DNA from: an uncultured Collinsella sp.
GTDB taxonomy: Bacteria > Actinomycetota > Coriobacteriia > Coriobacteriales > Coriobacteriaceae
Length of the DNA stretch: 64,000 nt
NCBI GenBank assembly: GCA_958443265.1
Contig: CAUCKA010000004.1
Span: 1-64,000 of the forward strand
Direction of reading: 5' to 3'
Shown here piece by piece: positions 47,015-54,883 of this stretch (its first letter is position 1; every line of letters starts with the position of its first letter). A program made the translations under genes and the position numbers. Under the pieces are notes generated by a model that did not search any database, was not told where the DNA came from, and saw only the letters and a list, made by a program, of their open reading frames with translations.

Positions 47015-47073
47015 TGTCTCGATCTGTAACAGCTAACCGATTATTTGGGCCCTACCTGTTACAGATTGAGACA
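47015..47073. repeat. TGTTACAG inverted repeat, copy 4
   Basis: TGTCTCGATCTGTAACA and TGTTACAGATTGAGACA: 17-bp arms (one G-T) with a 25-base spacer. This is the best-preserved copy. Confidence 0.85.
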
Positions 47074-47102
47074 AACCGTTGGGACAGGTCGGACGAGTCA
47101 GC

Positions 47103-47144
47103 AAAACCACCACAAAGGTGCCGGTCCCCTTCGTGGTGGTTTTT
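47103..47144 (-). repeat. GGGACAGG-loop hairpin, copy 4
   Basis: AAAACCACCAC/GTGGTGGTTTT stem; on the minus strand the loop reads AAGGGGACCGGCACC. It reads in the direction of the minus-strand DUF4179 gene to its right. The 23 bases left of it (GGACAGGTCGGACGAGTCAG) recur beside copy 5. Confidence 0.7.
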
Positions 47145-47261
47145 AGCGCAACGAGGTGTTCCCAGCCGACCATACGGGCGGCCTTGCGCTCACGCTGCTC
47201 GATGACAGCGCATCTTTAGACGCGAAGTGCGGAACCGGGTGCATATACGAGCCGCGTAGCG

Positions 47262-48392
47262 TTACGAATTCATGGGAATGACCGTATCGCCAATTTGTAC
47301 GCTTGCAATCTTGTCTGTGTCACAAACTTGCGAGAACGGCCAGGTCTTGTGGACATCAGTGGTGCCGTTATCCAGTTTATTTGCGAAATAGCCGCTGTGG
47401 CTGGTTGCGTCCTCAACATGACCGTCTTTGAACGTCACGATGAGGGGTATGTTGCCAACGGCATCCATAGACTCCTCCATGTTTTGAGACATCTTGCCGC
47501 TGTTGTTGTCGTGTTCGATGGAACGATTTATGTTGTAGCGGACTGAAACGCCAACGCAGGATACGGTGGCCTCTTGAATCGTCGCCTTGGTGCCGTTAAA
47601 GTTGACCGATTTGGGCGCGGGAATCGTAACGGATGTATCTTCGTAATTCAGCTGGAACTTAAGATCCCATGGGCCCGTAAGTATTTTCTTATACTCGGGA
47701 AGCTCTTTGCCAGCACGTGGCACAACGAGAGAGTTGATATGCGTGCGGACGGTCCTGCCCATAAGGCCGGGTGATTCAACGCTGAACTGTGCAAAGTATT
47801 GAATGCTGGAGTCATTGGGGTTCTTGTCAATGAGCCATGATTGGCCTAGGCCGCCATGCTCGCCATCAACGTATACGTTTCCATCGACACTTCCGGCGAT
47901 AGTTCCGTTCTCGCCCGGCTCGGAAAGCTTTTTCAGGGCAGCGGGATCGTCGAACGTAAGCGTATAGGCGATGGTAACCATATCCTTGTCGCCCATGATG
48001 GCGTCGGCGGTCACGGTGACTCCGTTGTTGGAGCAGCTAGCACCGACGGGCCGGCCAATACGGTCGATGATCTCGGTTTGAGAAGCAGGTCCGTCAAAGA
48101 TGTCGGAAAGCATGTCAGAAGGAAGCGGCAGGACGCCTGTTGCCATAGCCGTGCCAGCGCCTCCAATGACGATAGCGAGGACTGCCGTTACAGCGGCAAT
48201 GCGAGCGACTGTTCTTACGGGATGGCGGGCGATGCGCGGCTTGCGTCGCGTGCCATTAAAGTTGCTTTGAGCGGTCGCCGCATCGCTCGAGGCGACGGAC
48301 TGAGCAATCGAGTTTGCCATGTGCTGCTTCGCATTATCGGTAAACGAAATGTGCTCCAGGGCGTGGCGATAGTCATTCGAATTCGTAGTCAT
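47262..48392 (-). CDS. DUF4179 membrane-anchored protein, probable anti-sigma factor
   Basis: Protein of 376 residues: a cytosolic N-terminal part (1-60), one transmembrane helix (about 62-85, VARIAAVTAVLAIVIGGAG) and a long extracytoplasmic beta-rich region typical of DUF4179. The gene overlaps the ECF sigma factor gene by 20 bases and follows it, the usual place of a cognate anti-sigma factor, so it probably holds the sigma factor until an envelope signal arrives (inference). AAAGGAGACC precedes ATG. Confidence 0.8.
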   Translation of the reverse strand: MTTNSNDYRHALEHISFTDNAKQHMANSIAQSVASSDAATAQSNFNGTRRKPRIARHPVRTVARIAAVTAVLAIVIGGAGTAMATGVLPLPSDMLSDIFDGPASQTEIIDRIGRPVGASCSNNGVTVTADAIMGDKDMVTIAYTLTFDDPAALKKLSEPGENGTIAGSVDGNVYVDGEHGGLGQSWLIDKNPNDSSIQYFAQFSVESPGLMGRTVRTHINSLVVPRAGKELPEYKKILTGPWDLKFQLNYEDTSVTIPAPKSVNFNGTKATIQEATVSCVGVSVRYNINRSIEHDNNSGKMSQNMEESMDAVGNIPLIVTFKDGHVEDATSHSGYFANKLDNGTTDVHKTWPFSQVCDTDKIASVQIGDTVIPMNS

Positions 48393-48933
48393 TGTGGTCT
48401 CCTTTCAAGGAAAGCCGAAGTGACGCACGTCCGCGGCTAAGGTGCTGGGCGGTTGCAGCTGGCGTCGCGTGAACGGCGTCTGCGATTTCCCTGATGCTCA
48501 TGCCTGCGTAGTAGTGCAAAAAGATGGCGATGCGCTGTGCTTGAGGCAGGGCCGTGACAGCGGAAAGAATGGCGCAGTCGCGTTGCGCGAATTCTTGCTC
48601 GGTATGTGTTACGGGTGCGCAGAAATCGGGGAGCGAATCGAGGTCGACAACCGGGTGATTCGCGTGCGTACGGCCGATATCGCGACATGCGTTCAGTGCG
48701 ACTCGGATCACCCAAGCACGTTCGTGTTCGAGCGAGTCGAACGGTTGAGTGCGTTGGAGAATCTTGATCAGCGTGTCCTGGCAGATGTCTTGAGCGTCGT
48801 CAGCGGATCCAAGGGCCGAATAGCACAATCGAAGGATGAGGTCGGAATACGTGTCGACCAAGCGCTTTGCTTCCCGCTCGATCTGATCGGCATCGCATCG
48901 GAGCGTGCTATTGCGGTTACGGCGTGCAGGCAT
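48373..48933 (-). CDS. ECF-type RNA polymerase sigma factor
   Basis: Sigma-70 family group IV factor of 186 residues. Region 2 covers YSDLILRLCYSALGSADDAQDICQDTLIKIL, and region 4 covers LPQAQRIAIFLHYYAGMSIREIADAVHATPAATAQHLSRGR; a ~40-residue linker separates them, with no region 3. I start at ATG 48933, six bases after GGAGGTG; the frame is open further upstream but without a ribosome site. Co-transcribed with the DUF4179 gene. Its target promoters are unknown; its own operon is a likely target. Confidence 0.9.
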   Translation of the reverse strand: MPARRNRNSTLRCDADQIEREAKRLVDTYSDLILRLCYSALGSADDAQDICQDTLIKILQRTQPFDSLEHERAWVIRVALNACRDIGRTHANHPVVDLDSLPDFCAPVTHTEQEFAQRDCAILSAVTALPQAQRIAIFLHYYAGMSIREIADAVHATPAATAQHLSRGRASLRLSLKGDHNDYEFE

Positions 48934-49118
48934 AGTGTCACCTCCAATTGGTCGTGGTGGATATAGGGAAGGCGTCTCGCGAGGTCCCTCTACATACAAC
49001 ACGGTCGAGACTGCATAAGTTGACAAAAAAAGACGGCACGTGAGCGCCGTCCTTACAAAACAATGAGTGTTCTCGTTAATTACACAAGCACCGTGATGGA
49101 CAGGTCGGACGAGTCAGC

Positions 49119-49157
49119 AAAACCACCATAAAGGTGCCTATCCCCTTCGTGGTGGTT
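49119..49157 (-). repeat. GGGACAGG-loop hairpin, copy 5
   Basis: AAAACCACCATAAAGG pairs with CCCTTCGTGGTGGTT; on the minus strand the loop reads GGGGATAGGCACC. It ends nine bases after the phosphoesterase stop. The flanking GGACAGGTCGGACGAGTCAG is shared with copy 4. Confidence 0.7.
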
Positions 49158-49165
49158 GTTGGCAG

Positions 49166-49876
49166 TTACCAGGGGGTTCTGGCGGTTGAAGACTCGATTG
49201 CTTCGTGGCGTTTGAGCTCGCGGCGCATGGTTTGCGAGTTGAGCCAAGCGGCCTTCCAACCGCGCGTGGGGTAGCGCGCCTCGTCAATTTCGATCTTGGT
49301 ATAGCCGCAGGCGTTGACAATCTTCGTTCCGCATGGGTGTTGGCGCTCGCGTTGAAAGTTGGGGCCGTAGCTTTGGTGCACATGCCCGTGAATCATATAG
49401 TCGGGACCCCAAGACTCAAGAGCCGCATTAAAGCACTCGAATCCTCGATGCGGCAGGTCGTCCAGGTCGCCCATGCCTGCGACGGGTGCATGGGTAAGTA
49501 GAATATCGCATCCGTCTACCAGTGCGATTTTTCGCGATAGCTTGCGCATGCGTTTTGCCATCTCGCGCTCGGTATACATGTTCGCGCCGTCGCGGTAGCG
49601 CATGGAACCGCCCAGACCCGCAATGCGAATACCTCGGTACACATATACGCTGTCCTCAACACAAATGCACCCGCCCGGTGCATGGCGCGCGTAGCGGTCG
49701 TCGTGGTTGCCACGAACGTACACAAGCGGTTTGTTGATGACAGTGACCAAAAACTCAAGATAGTCCGGATCCAGGTCGCCTGCGGATAGAATCAGGTCAA
49801 CGTCCTCAAAGCGCTCCTTGCGAAAACATTCCCACAGGCAGCGCTCCTCTACATCGGCAATGACTAGGATATTCAT
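49166..49876 (-). CDS. Metallophosphoesterase
   Basis: Calcineurin-like phosphoesterase of 236 residues. Metal ligands: Asp in VIADVEE, Asp in LSAGDLDPDY, Asn-His in YVRGNHDDR, His in ILLTHAPVAG and the GHVHQSYG motif. The first motif has Asp-Val-Glu instead of the usual Asp-x-His, which is odd and could alter metal binding. It overlaps the end of the upstream ParB-like/BMP gene by four bases, so the two are coupled. The substrate is unknown. Confidence 0.87.
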   Translation of the reverse strand: MNILVIADVEERCLWECFRKERFEDVDLILSAGDLDPDYLEFLVTVINKPLVYVRGNHDDRYARHAPGGCICVEDSVYVYRGIRIAGLGGSMRYRDGANMYTEREMAKRMRKLSRKIALVDGCDILLTHAPVAGMGDLDDLPHRGFECFNAALESWGPDYMIHGHVHQSYGPNFQRERQHPCGTKIVNACGYTKIEIDEARYPTRGWKAAWLNSQTMRRELKRHEAIESSTARTPW

Positions 49877-51789
49877 AGGGCACGGACCTCCGGCTCGTTA
49901 TCGAGCTGCGGAATCGAGCCTATAACGTTGTCAGCCAGCCAGTTCATCTCGACAATCTGCGTACTCGGCAGGGGAGGGAAGCCCTCAATCTGAACCACGC
50001 CGTCCTGGCTGTGGAGCTCGCCGCCAAATGGGTTGATGGAGCCCTCGACAATGCCGTTGCGAAGCAGCTGCACAAGTTTACGCGTCTGATAGGGTAGGCC
50101 CGGAGCGTAGCGAATATCGATGACGCCGGAGCTCATACCGTACCAGTAGTTGACGGCGCGCACCTGCTGGTCATCGGCGGTCTCGTCCCATGTGCCGTGC
50201 AGTAGGCTGCGTACGATGAGTTCGTAGTAACGGCCCCAGTTCCATACCGGCATAGCAATGCCGGTAACCCTGCCATCGACCAGGCGGTGAAGTCCGTAGG
50301 CCGTGGGGTCTTCGAGCGATTTTGACATGTCGGCGCCGGTCATGACGCTCACACCTTCGCGGCACATGGCCTCGGCAAGGCCTCCGGCGGGCACATCGCC
50401 CCAGGTCAGGATAATTTGCGCACGGGGGTCGAGCAGCGAGGCGCCAATCGCAAAGGCGTTGATCTCGCTGAGTGCGCCCGAGGCGAAGACTGACGCGTGA
50501 TAACCGATGCGGTGGTTGTCCGCCATGCTGGCGGCAAGGGCGCCCAGTAGGAACTTGGCCTCGTACATCTTTCCAAAGTACGAGCGGACGCTTTGGTGGG
50601 GAAGGCCGATTGAGCAGTTAAGGAACCGCACCTGGGGATACTCAACGGCAGCCCTGAGCGTGTATTCCATCAGGCGGTGCGAGGTCGAGAAGATGACGTT
50701 TGCTCCATGTTTGACAGCCGTTTCCACGGCGGCGTAGAACACGTCCGGATCGTGGCAGTCCTCGAACACCTCGGTGCGCACGATGCCGCCAAAGTGCTCG
50801 TCAAGATATTGGCGTCCTTGATCGTGCAGGCTGTCCCAGCTCGACGTCGCACAGGGGAATTCGTGGATAAAGGCGATGCGCAGGGGGTTGGCCGCCGAGT
50901 AGACGGTCTTGCCCATAAAGAAGTTGAGCACGCCGGAGGTGGACTTGGCGGGCGCCTCTTCTTCATCGACGCTCGGTGCTTCGACAAGATCGACCTTGTC
51001 CTCGTCATTTTTGCCGGCAATGACCAACTCGCGCCAAATCTTGCACAGGCGGTTTACGACGATATCCGTCGGCGTATCCAGCAGGCGGTCCTGGTTGTAC
51101 ACATTGAGGTAGACGAGCATGGCGTCGGCGGGCGTAATGTCCAGGTGATCGCCGCCCGCGCGAAGGTAGGCGCGCTTAAAGAGTAGGAAGGTGTGGCGCA
51201 GGTAGTCGACCTTTTTCTGTGGCCACTTTTCGACAAGGTCCTGGCCGAGCATCTTGGCGAGCGTTTCGTAGCTTCCCTCGCGCGAGAACTCGATCTCGTA
51301 TAGGGGGCAGACGCGCCAAAACGCGCAGAACTCACCGTACAGGCGGCTTTCGACGGAATCCCATTTTCCGGGGTAGCGGCGGGTGACCTTGGCCGAAACC
51401 GTCGGGGCGTTCAGGAATTTGAGGACGCTGACGCGCTTGTTGCCCTCTTGGACGTAGAACCGATGCATGAACTCGGTGACGATGATGGGGTCTCGATAGC
51501 CCTCGGTCACCTGGATGTCGTAGAGGTTGGACCACTTGCGGGCGAACTCGGTGTTAAACGGCAGCAGGGGCATAAAGTTGCACGAAAAGGCAGACTGACG
51601 GCCCTTGGTAACCGTGCCGACGACCATTTCGAGCGGAATGTCCCTTAGGCCGACGCTCTCTCGCTGACCTAAGGGGAGCTGGGCAACGAGGCTATCGAGG
51701 TCCGTAAGGTACGGGTGCTCGCTTTGGCTGATGGCGCGACGACGTCCCTGCTCGCCGCGCTTGCGTGCTTGACGATAGGCCTCTTCCAT
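49873..51789 (-). CDS. ParB-like domain fused to a BMP-type ligand-binding domain
   Basis: Cytosolic protein of 638 residues, no signal peptide. The N-terminal third (about 40-150) looks like a ParB/Srx nuclease fold (LRDIPLEMVVGTV, then VTEFMHRFYVQEGNKRVSVLKFL, where GNKR resembles the ParB GxxR motif). A helical linker follows. Residues about 300-590 are a BMP/periplasmic-binding domain related to nucleoside-binding lipoproteins (PLRIAFIHEFP, FLLGALAASM, GYHASVF). Without a secretion signal it may sense an intracellular ligand. GGGAGC precedes ATG. Coupled to a phosphoesterase gene. Confidence 0.7.
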   Translation of the reverse strand: MEEAYRQARKRGEQGRRRAISQSEHPYLTDLDSLVAQLPLGQRESVGLRDIPLEMVVGTVTKGRQSAFSCNFMPLLPFNTEFARKWSNLYDIQVTEGYRDPIIVTEFMHRFYVQEGNKRVSVLKFLNAPTVSAKVTRRYPGKWDSVESRLYGEFCAFWRVCPLYEIEFSREGSYETLAKMLGQDLVEKWPQKKVDYLRHTFLLFKRAYLRAGGDHLDITPADAMLVYLNVYNQDRLLDTPTDIVVNRLCKIWRELVIAGKNDEDKVDLVEAPSVDEEEAPAKSTSGVLNFFMGKTVYSAANPLRIAFIHEFPCATSSWDSLHDQGRQYLDEHFGGIVRTEVFEDCHDPDVFYAAVETAVKHGANVIFSTSHRLMEYTLRAAVEYPQVRFLNCSIGLPHQSVRSYFGKMYEAKFLLGALAASMADNHRIGYHASVFASGALSEINAFAIGASLLDPRAQIILTWGDVPAGGLAEAMCREGVSVMTGADMSKSLEDPTAYGLHRLVDGRVTGIAMPVWNWGRYYELIVRSLLHGTWDETADDQQVRAVNYWYGMSSGVIDIRYAPGLPYQTRKLVQLLRNGIVEGSINPFGGELHSQDGVVQIEGFPPLPSTQIVEMNWLADNVIGSIPQLDNEPEVRAL

Positions 51790-51843
51790 GGTTTTGCTCC
51801 CTTAGTCGTTTAAACAACGATATGAACCATGGTACCACGAATG

Positions 51844-51883
51844 AAAACCACCACAAAGGTGCCTGTCCCCTTTGTGGTGGTTT
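51844..51883 (-). repeat. GGGACAGG-loop hairpin, copy 6 (abuts mscS stop)
   Basis: AAACCACCACAAAGG on each strand encloses the loop; on the minus strand it reads AAAGGGGACAGGCACC. It starts within the stop codon of the mscS gene and reads in its direction. Confidence 0.8.
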
Positions 51884-52649
51884 AGGCGATGATGGGGGCG
51901 ATGGCGCGAATGCAGACGTCGGCTGCCGTGAAGGTGGTGCTATCGTCGCTGACGATAAAGATGATTTTGCCCTTGATGCCAAAGTCGCCGATCTCGCTAA
52001 AGAGCACGTAGGGCTCCTTGTCAAAGCCCGAGATGGGAAGCACGGCGGCCTTGGTGGCGTCGGTGAGCTCATCTGCCAGCGCGTCCAGTGAAGCCCACTT
52101 GGACGTGTCCTTGACCGCGACGGGGACGGCCACGCGCCCAAAGGGCATGAGGTGCACGAGCGTGTTCTTGGAGATGTTAGAGTTGGGGACGATGATGGTC
52201 TGCCCGCAGGCATCTTCGATGGTCGTATGGCGCCAGGTGATATCTTGGACCACGCCGGACACGCCGCCGACCTCGATATTGTCGCCGGGTTTGACAATGC
52301 CCATAAACGTCACCTGCATGCCGCCGATGAGGTTTGAAAGCGTGTCCTGAAAGCCGAGTGAGATGGCGATGCCGCCGACGCCAAGAGCGGCGACGAGGGC
52401 GTTTGCATTAATGCCAAAGCAGTTGTCGAGGATAAAGCTGCCGCCGATCATCCAAATGACGGCGCGCGCGATGTTGATGAAGATGCTCGATGCGGGAAGC
52501 GGGTTGTCGTCTCGGTTGAGTAGGTGGCGCAGGGTCTTGGATGCCACCTTGGCGGCGATGGCGGTGACTATTACCAAGATGACGGCCCAGATGATGTTGT
52601 GGACCCAGCGCTGCTCAAAGAAATGAAGAATCGGTTCAAACAATTCCAT
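51882..52649 (-). CDS. mscS: Small-conductance mechanosensitive channel (MscS family)
   Basis: Pressure-release channel of 255 residues. Three membrane segments lie at about 18-36, 55-75 and 82-105; the third is the glycine/alanine pore helix ALVAALGVGGIAISLGFQDTL. The beta domain follows (GVVQDITWRHTTIED and IVPNSNI), then a short C-terminal domain. No regulatory extension. AGGAGG lies 11 bases before ATG. Confidence 0.92.
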   Translation of the reverse strand: MELFEPILHFFEQRWVHNIIWAVILVIVTAIAAKVASKTLRHLLNRDDNPLPASSIFINIARAVIWMIGGSFILDNCFGINANALVAALGVGGIAISLGFQDTLSNLIGGMQVTFMGIVKPGDNIEVGGVSGVVQDITWRHTTIEDACGQTIIVPNSNISKNTLVHLMPFGRVAVPVAVKDTSKWASLDALADELTDATKAAVLPISGFDKEPYVLFSEIGDFGIKGKIIFIVSDDSTTFTAADVCIRAIAPIIA

Positions 52650-52688
52650 GTAGGGAAAACCTCCTAATGATCATTCAACCATGATACC

Positions 52689-52722
52689 CACCAAAAAGCC
52701 CGTCCGATCACATCGGACGGGC
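52689..52722 (-). terminator. Terminator downstream of the ABC importer operon
   Basis: On the minus strand GGCCCGTCCGAT/ATCGGACGGGC then TTTTTGG. The 52650-52983 gap contains this, two GGGACAGG-family hairpins and no gene. Confidence 0.75.
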
Positions 52723-52888
52723 CGATAACTTGAGATGGGGTGGCCGCGGTGGCGTAAGCTGGGCCGCCAGCGAGCACGCCGGCAAGGAGTGCGGCGGTCA
52801 AGCAAGACGGGGAAGGAGTCTTCTCATGGCAGTTTCCTTAGTTCTTAACCAGTGGTTCCTGCTGACGCTGGATTATCGACATAATATG

Positions 52889-52932
52889 CGAAAACCGCCG
52901 CAAGGGCGTCTGTCCCTTTGCGGCGGTTTTGA
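52889..52932 (-). repeat. GGGACAGG-type hairpin, copy 7
   Basis: AAAACCGCCGC/GCGGCGGTTTT stem; minus-strand loop AAAGGGACAGACGCCC. It is downstream of copy 8 in the direction of the ABC operon. Confidence 0.75.
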
Positions 52933-52945
52933 CGTTTGCGCAGAT

Positions 52946-52985
52946 AAAACCTGCCAAAATAAACCTGTCCCTTTTTGGTAGGTTT
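52946..52985 (-). repeat. GGGACAGG-loop hairpin, copy 8 (abuts ABC ATPase stop)
   Basis: On the minus strand AAACCTACCAAAAAGGGACAGG is nearly identical to copy 1 after rph. It begins at the stop codon of the ABC ATPase gene and reads in its direction. Confidence 0.8.
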
Positions 52986-53778
52986 AGCTCAGCAGCATGC
53001 GGTCGTTGGCGAGCTCGCCGCCCGAGACCTCCTCGAACTTCTGCAGCAGGTCGGCTACGGTGAGCGACTTCTTCTCGTCGCCGGCCACGTCGTAGATCAC
53101 ATGGCCCTCGTGCATCATGATCAGACGGTTGCCCAGACGGATAGCGTCATTCATGTTGTGCGTAACCATGAGCGTGGTCAGATGGTTTTCGTCGACAATC
53201 TCCTCGGTCAGGTTGAGCACCTTAGAGGCCGTCTTGGGGTCGAGGGCCGCCGTGTGCTCGTCGAGCAGCAGCAGGCGCGGCTTGGTGAGCGTGGCCATCA
53301 GCAGGGTGAGTGCCTGGCGCTGGCCGCCCGAGAGCAGGCCGACCTTGGCGTTGAGGCGCGTGTCCAGACCGAGGTCCAGGCGCTTGAGCAGCTCAACGTA
53401 CTCGTCCTTCTCGGCCTTGGTGACGCCCCACGAAAGACCGCGACGCTGGCCGCGGCGCTTGGCGAGGGCCAGGTTTTCGGCAATTTGCATGTCGGCTGCG
53501 GTGCCGCGCATGGGGTCCTGGAACACACGGCCCAGGTACTTGGCGCGCTGCGACTCGCTCAGACGCGAGATGTCGGTGCCGTCGAGCTCAATAACACCCG
53601 AATCAAGCGGATACACGCCGGCGATCATATTGAGCAGCGTGGACTTGCCGGCGCCGTTGCCGCCAATCACGGTTACAAAGTCGCCATCGTTGAGGGTGAG
53701 GTCGACGCCGGTGAGCGCGCGCTTCTCGGTGACGGTGCCCTTGTTAAAGGTCTTCTTGACGTGCGAGAGCTTAAGCAT
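52984..53778 (-). CDS. ABC importer ATPase (TrpXYZ-like system)
   Basis: Nucleotide-binding subunit of 264 residues. Walker A is IGGNGAGKSTLLN, the signature LLSGGQRQALTL, Walker B PRLLLLDEHTAALDP and the switch His VTHNMND. The DEHTAALDP form (His after Glu) is typical of the DUF534/TrpXYZ-type importers. I start at ATG 53778, nine bases after AAGGGAG; ATG 53787 lies directly on the ribosome site. It overlaps the permease gene by eight bases. Confidence 0.9.
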   Translation of the reverse strand: MLKLSHVKKTFNKGTVTEKRALTGVDLTLNDGDFVTVIGGNGAGKSTLLNMIAGVYPLDSGVIELDGTDISRLSESQRAKYLGRVFQDPMRGTAADMQIAENLALAKRRGQRRGLSWGVTKAEKDEYVELLKRLDLGLDTRLNAKVGLLSGGQRQALTLLMATLTKPRLLLLDEHTAALDPKTASKVLNLTEEIVDENHLTTLMVTHNMNDAIRLGNRLIMMHEGHVIYDVAGDEKKSLTVADLLQKFEEVSGGELANDRMLLS

Positions 53779-54694
53779 CTGCCTCATCTCCCTTCGTGTA
53801 GGAGCTGCGGAGCTTATAGCGCTCCCAAACCACGGGCACGCACAGGGCCACGGCGACGATCACGGCGGAGAGCAGCTTCATGTCGTTGGCGTCCATGCCC
53901 AGCTGCAGCACGATGGCGCGGATAAGGAAGTACACCACGGAGCCAAAGACGGCGGAGGCAAGACGGACGCTAAACTGCGTGAGGCCGCCGGGCAGCAGGC
54001 GACCGAGCACCTCGCCGATGACGATGGCGGCAAGACCGATAACGATGGCGCCGGTGCCCATGCCAATGTCGGCATACTTCTGGCTCTGGCAGATGAGCGC
54101 ACCCGAAAGGCCAATGAGGGCGTTGGAGAGCACGAGGGCGATCATTTTGGTGGTGTTGGTGTTAACGCCCAGGGCGCGGATCATGTACTCGTTGTTGCCG
54201 GTGGCACGCAGCGCCGAGCCGATCTCGGTGCCAAAGAACCAGTACAGGATGGCGACGATGGCCACGGCCAGCACAATGCCTAGGATAATGGCAACAGTGG
54301 ACTGCGGCAGGCCCGTCATGTTGCTGACGGATGAGAAGATAGTGCCCTTGGCAAGGATGGGCGTGTTGGACTTGCCCATGATGCGCAGGTTGATGGACCA
54401 CAGACTGATCTGCGTCAGGATTCCGGCGAGGATTGCGGGAATCTCAAAGACGGTGGTCAAGATGCCCGTGACGGCGCCCGCGATGGCGCCGGCGCACATG
54501 CCGGCCAGCACGGCGAGCAAGGGGTCGACGTTATTGTTGACGATGAGCACGGCGCAGACACAGCCGCCGAGGGCAAAGCTGCCGTCGCAGGTCATATCGG
54601 GGATGTCGAGCAGGCAGAACGTGATAAACACGCCAAGCACCATAATGCCCCAGAGGACGCCCTGCGAAACGGCGCCCTGCAATGCAATGAGCAT
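53771..54694 (-). CDS. ABC importer permease (TrpXYZ-like system)
   Basis: Membrane subunit of 307 residues with about nine hydrophobic segments, of the branched-chain amino acid/ribose-type permease fold. It begins MLIALQGAVSQGVLWGIMVLG and carries LGTDGSFA-like IPDMTCDGSFALGG and GLAAIVIGEVLGRL. AGGAGG lies eight bases before ATG. A hairpin separates it from the binding-protein gene upstream, so it is made in lower amounts. Confidence 0.88.
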   Translation of the reverse strand: MLIALQGAVSQGVLWGIMVLGVFITFCLLDIPDMTCDGSFALGGCVCAVLIVNNNVDPLLAVLAGMCAGAIAGAVTGILTTVFEIPAILAGILTQISLWSINLRIMGKSNTPILAKGTIFSSVSNMTGLPQSTVAIILGIVLAVAIVAILYWFFGTEIGSALRATGNNEYMIRALGVNTNTTKMIALVLSNALIGLSGALICQSQKYADIGMGTGAIVIGLAAIVIGEVLGRLLPGGLTQFSVRLASAVFGSVVYFLIRAIVLQLGMDANDMKLLSAVIVAVALCVPVVWERYKLRSSYTKGDEADA

Positions 54695-54797
54695 GCTTCA
54701 TACCTCCTAGGATAGGGTGGACACGTGATTTTCCATAATAGCGGTACCAATGCATAAAAGAGCGGCGGACAGACGTTTTGTTTTACCTGAAACAAGC

Positions 54798-54829
54798 AGG
54801 GCGAACGCCGGCCTTTAGCGTTCGCCCCA
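54798..54829 (-). terminator. Attenuating hairpin between binding protein and permease genes
   Basis: GGGCGAACGC/GCGTTCGCCC with a 9-nt loop; on the minus strand it is followed by TGCTTGTTT. Partial termination here gives more binding protein than permease. Confidence 0.6.
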
Positions 54830-54883
54830 ATGACTCAGATATTGAATAACGCAGCCGTGGCGCGCGTGCGGGCCCTAGACGCG

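Noticed and set aside
36254..47073. CRISPR-like array from the TGTTACAG repeats.
   Set aside because: The repeats are inverted, occur as isolated pairs, have 25-base spacers of hairpin type, and no cas genes are present.
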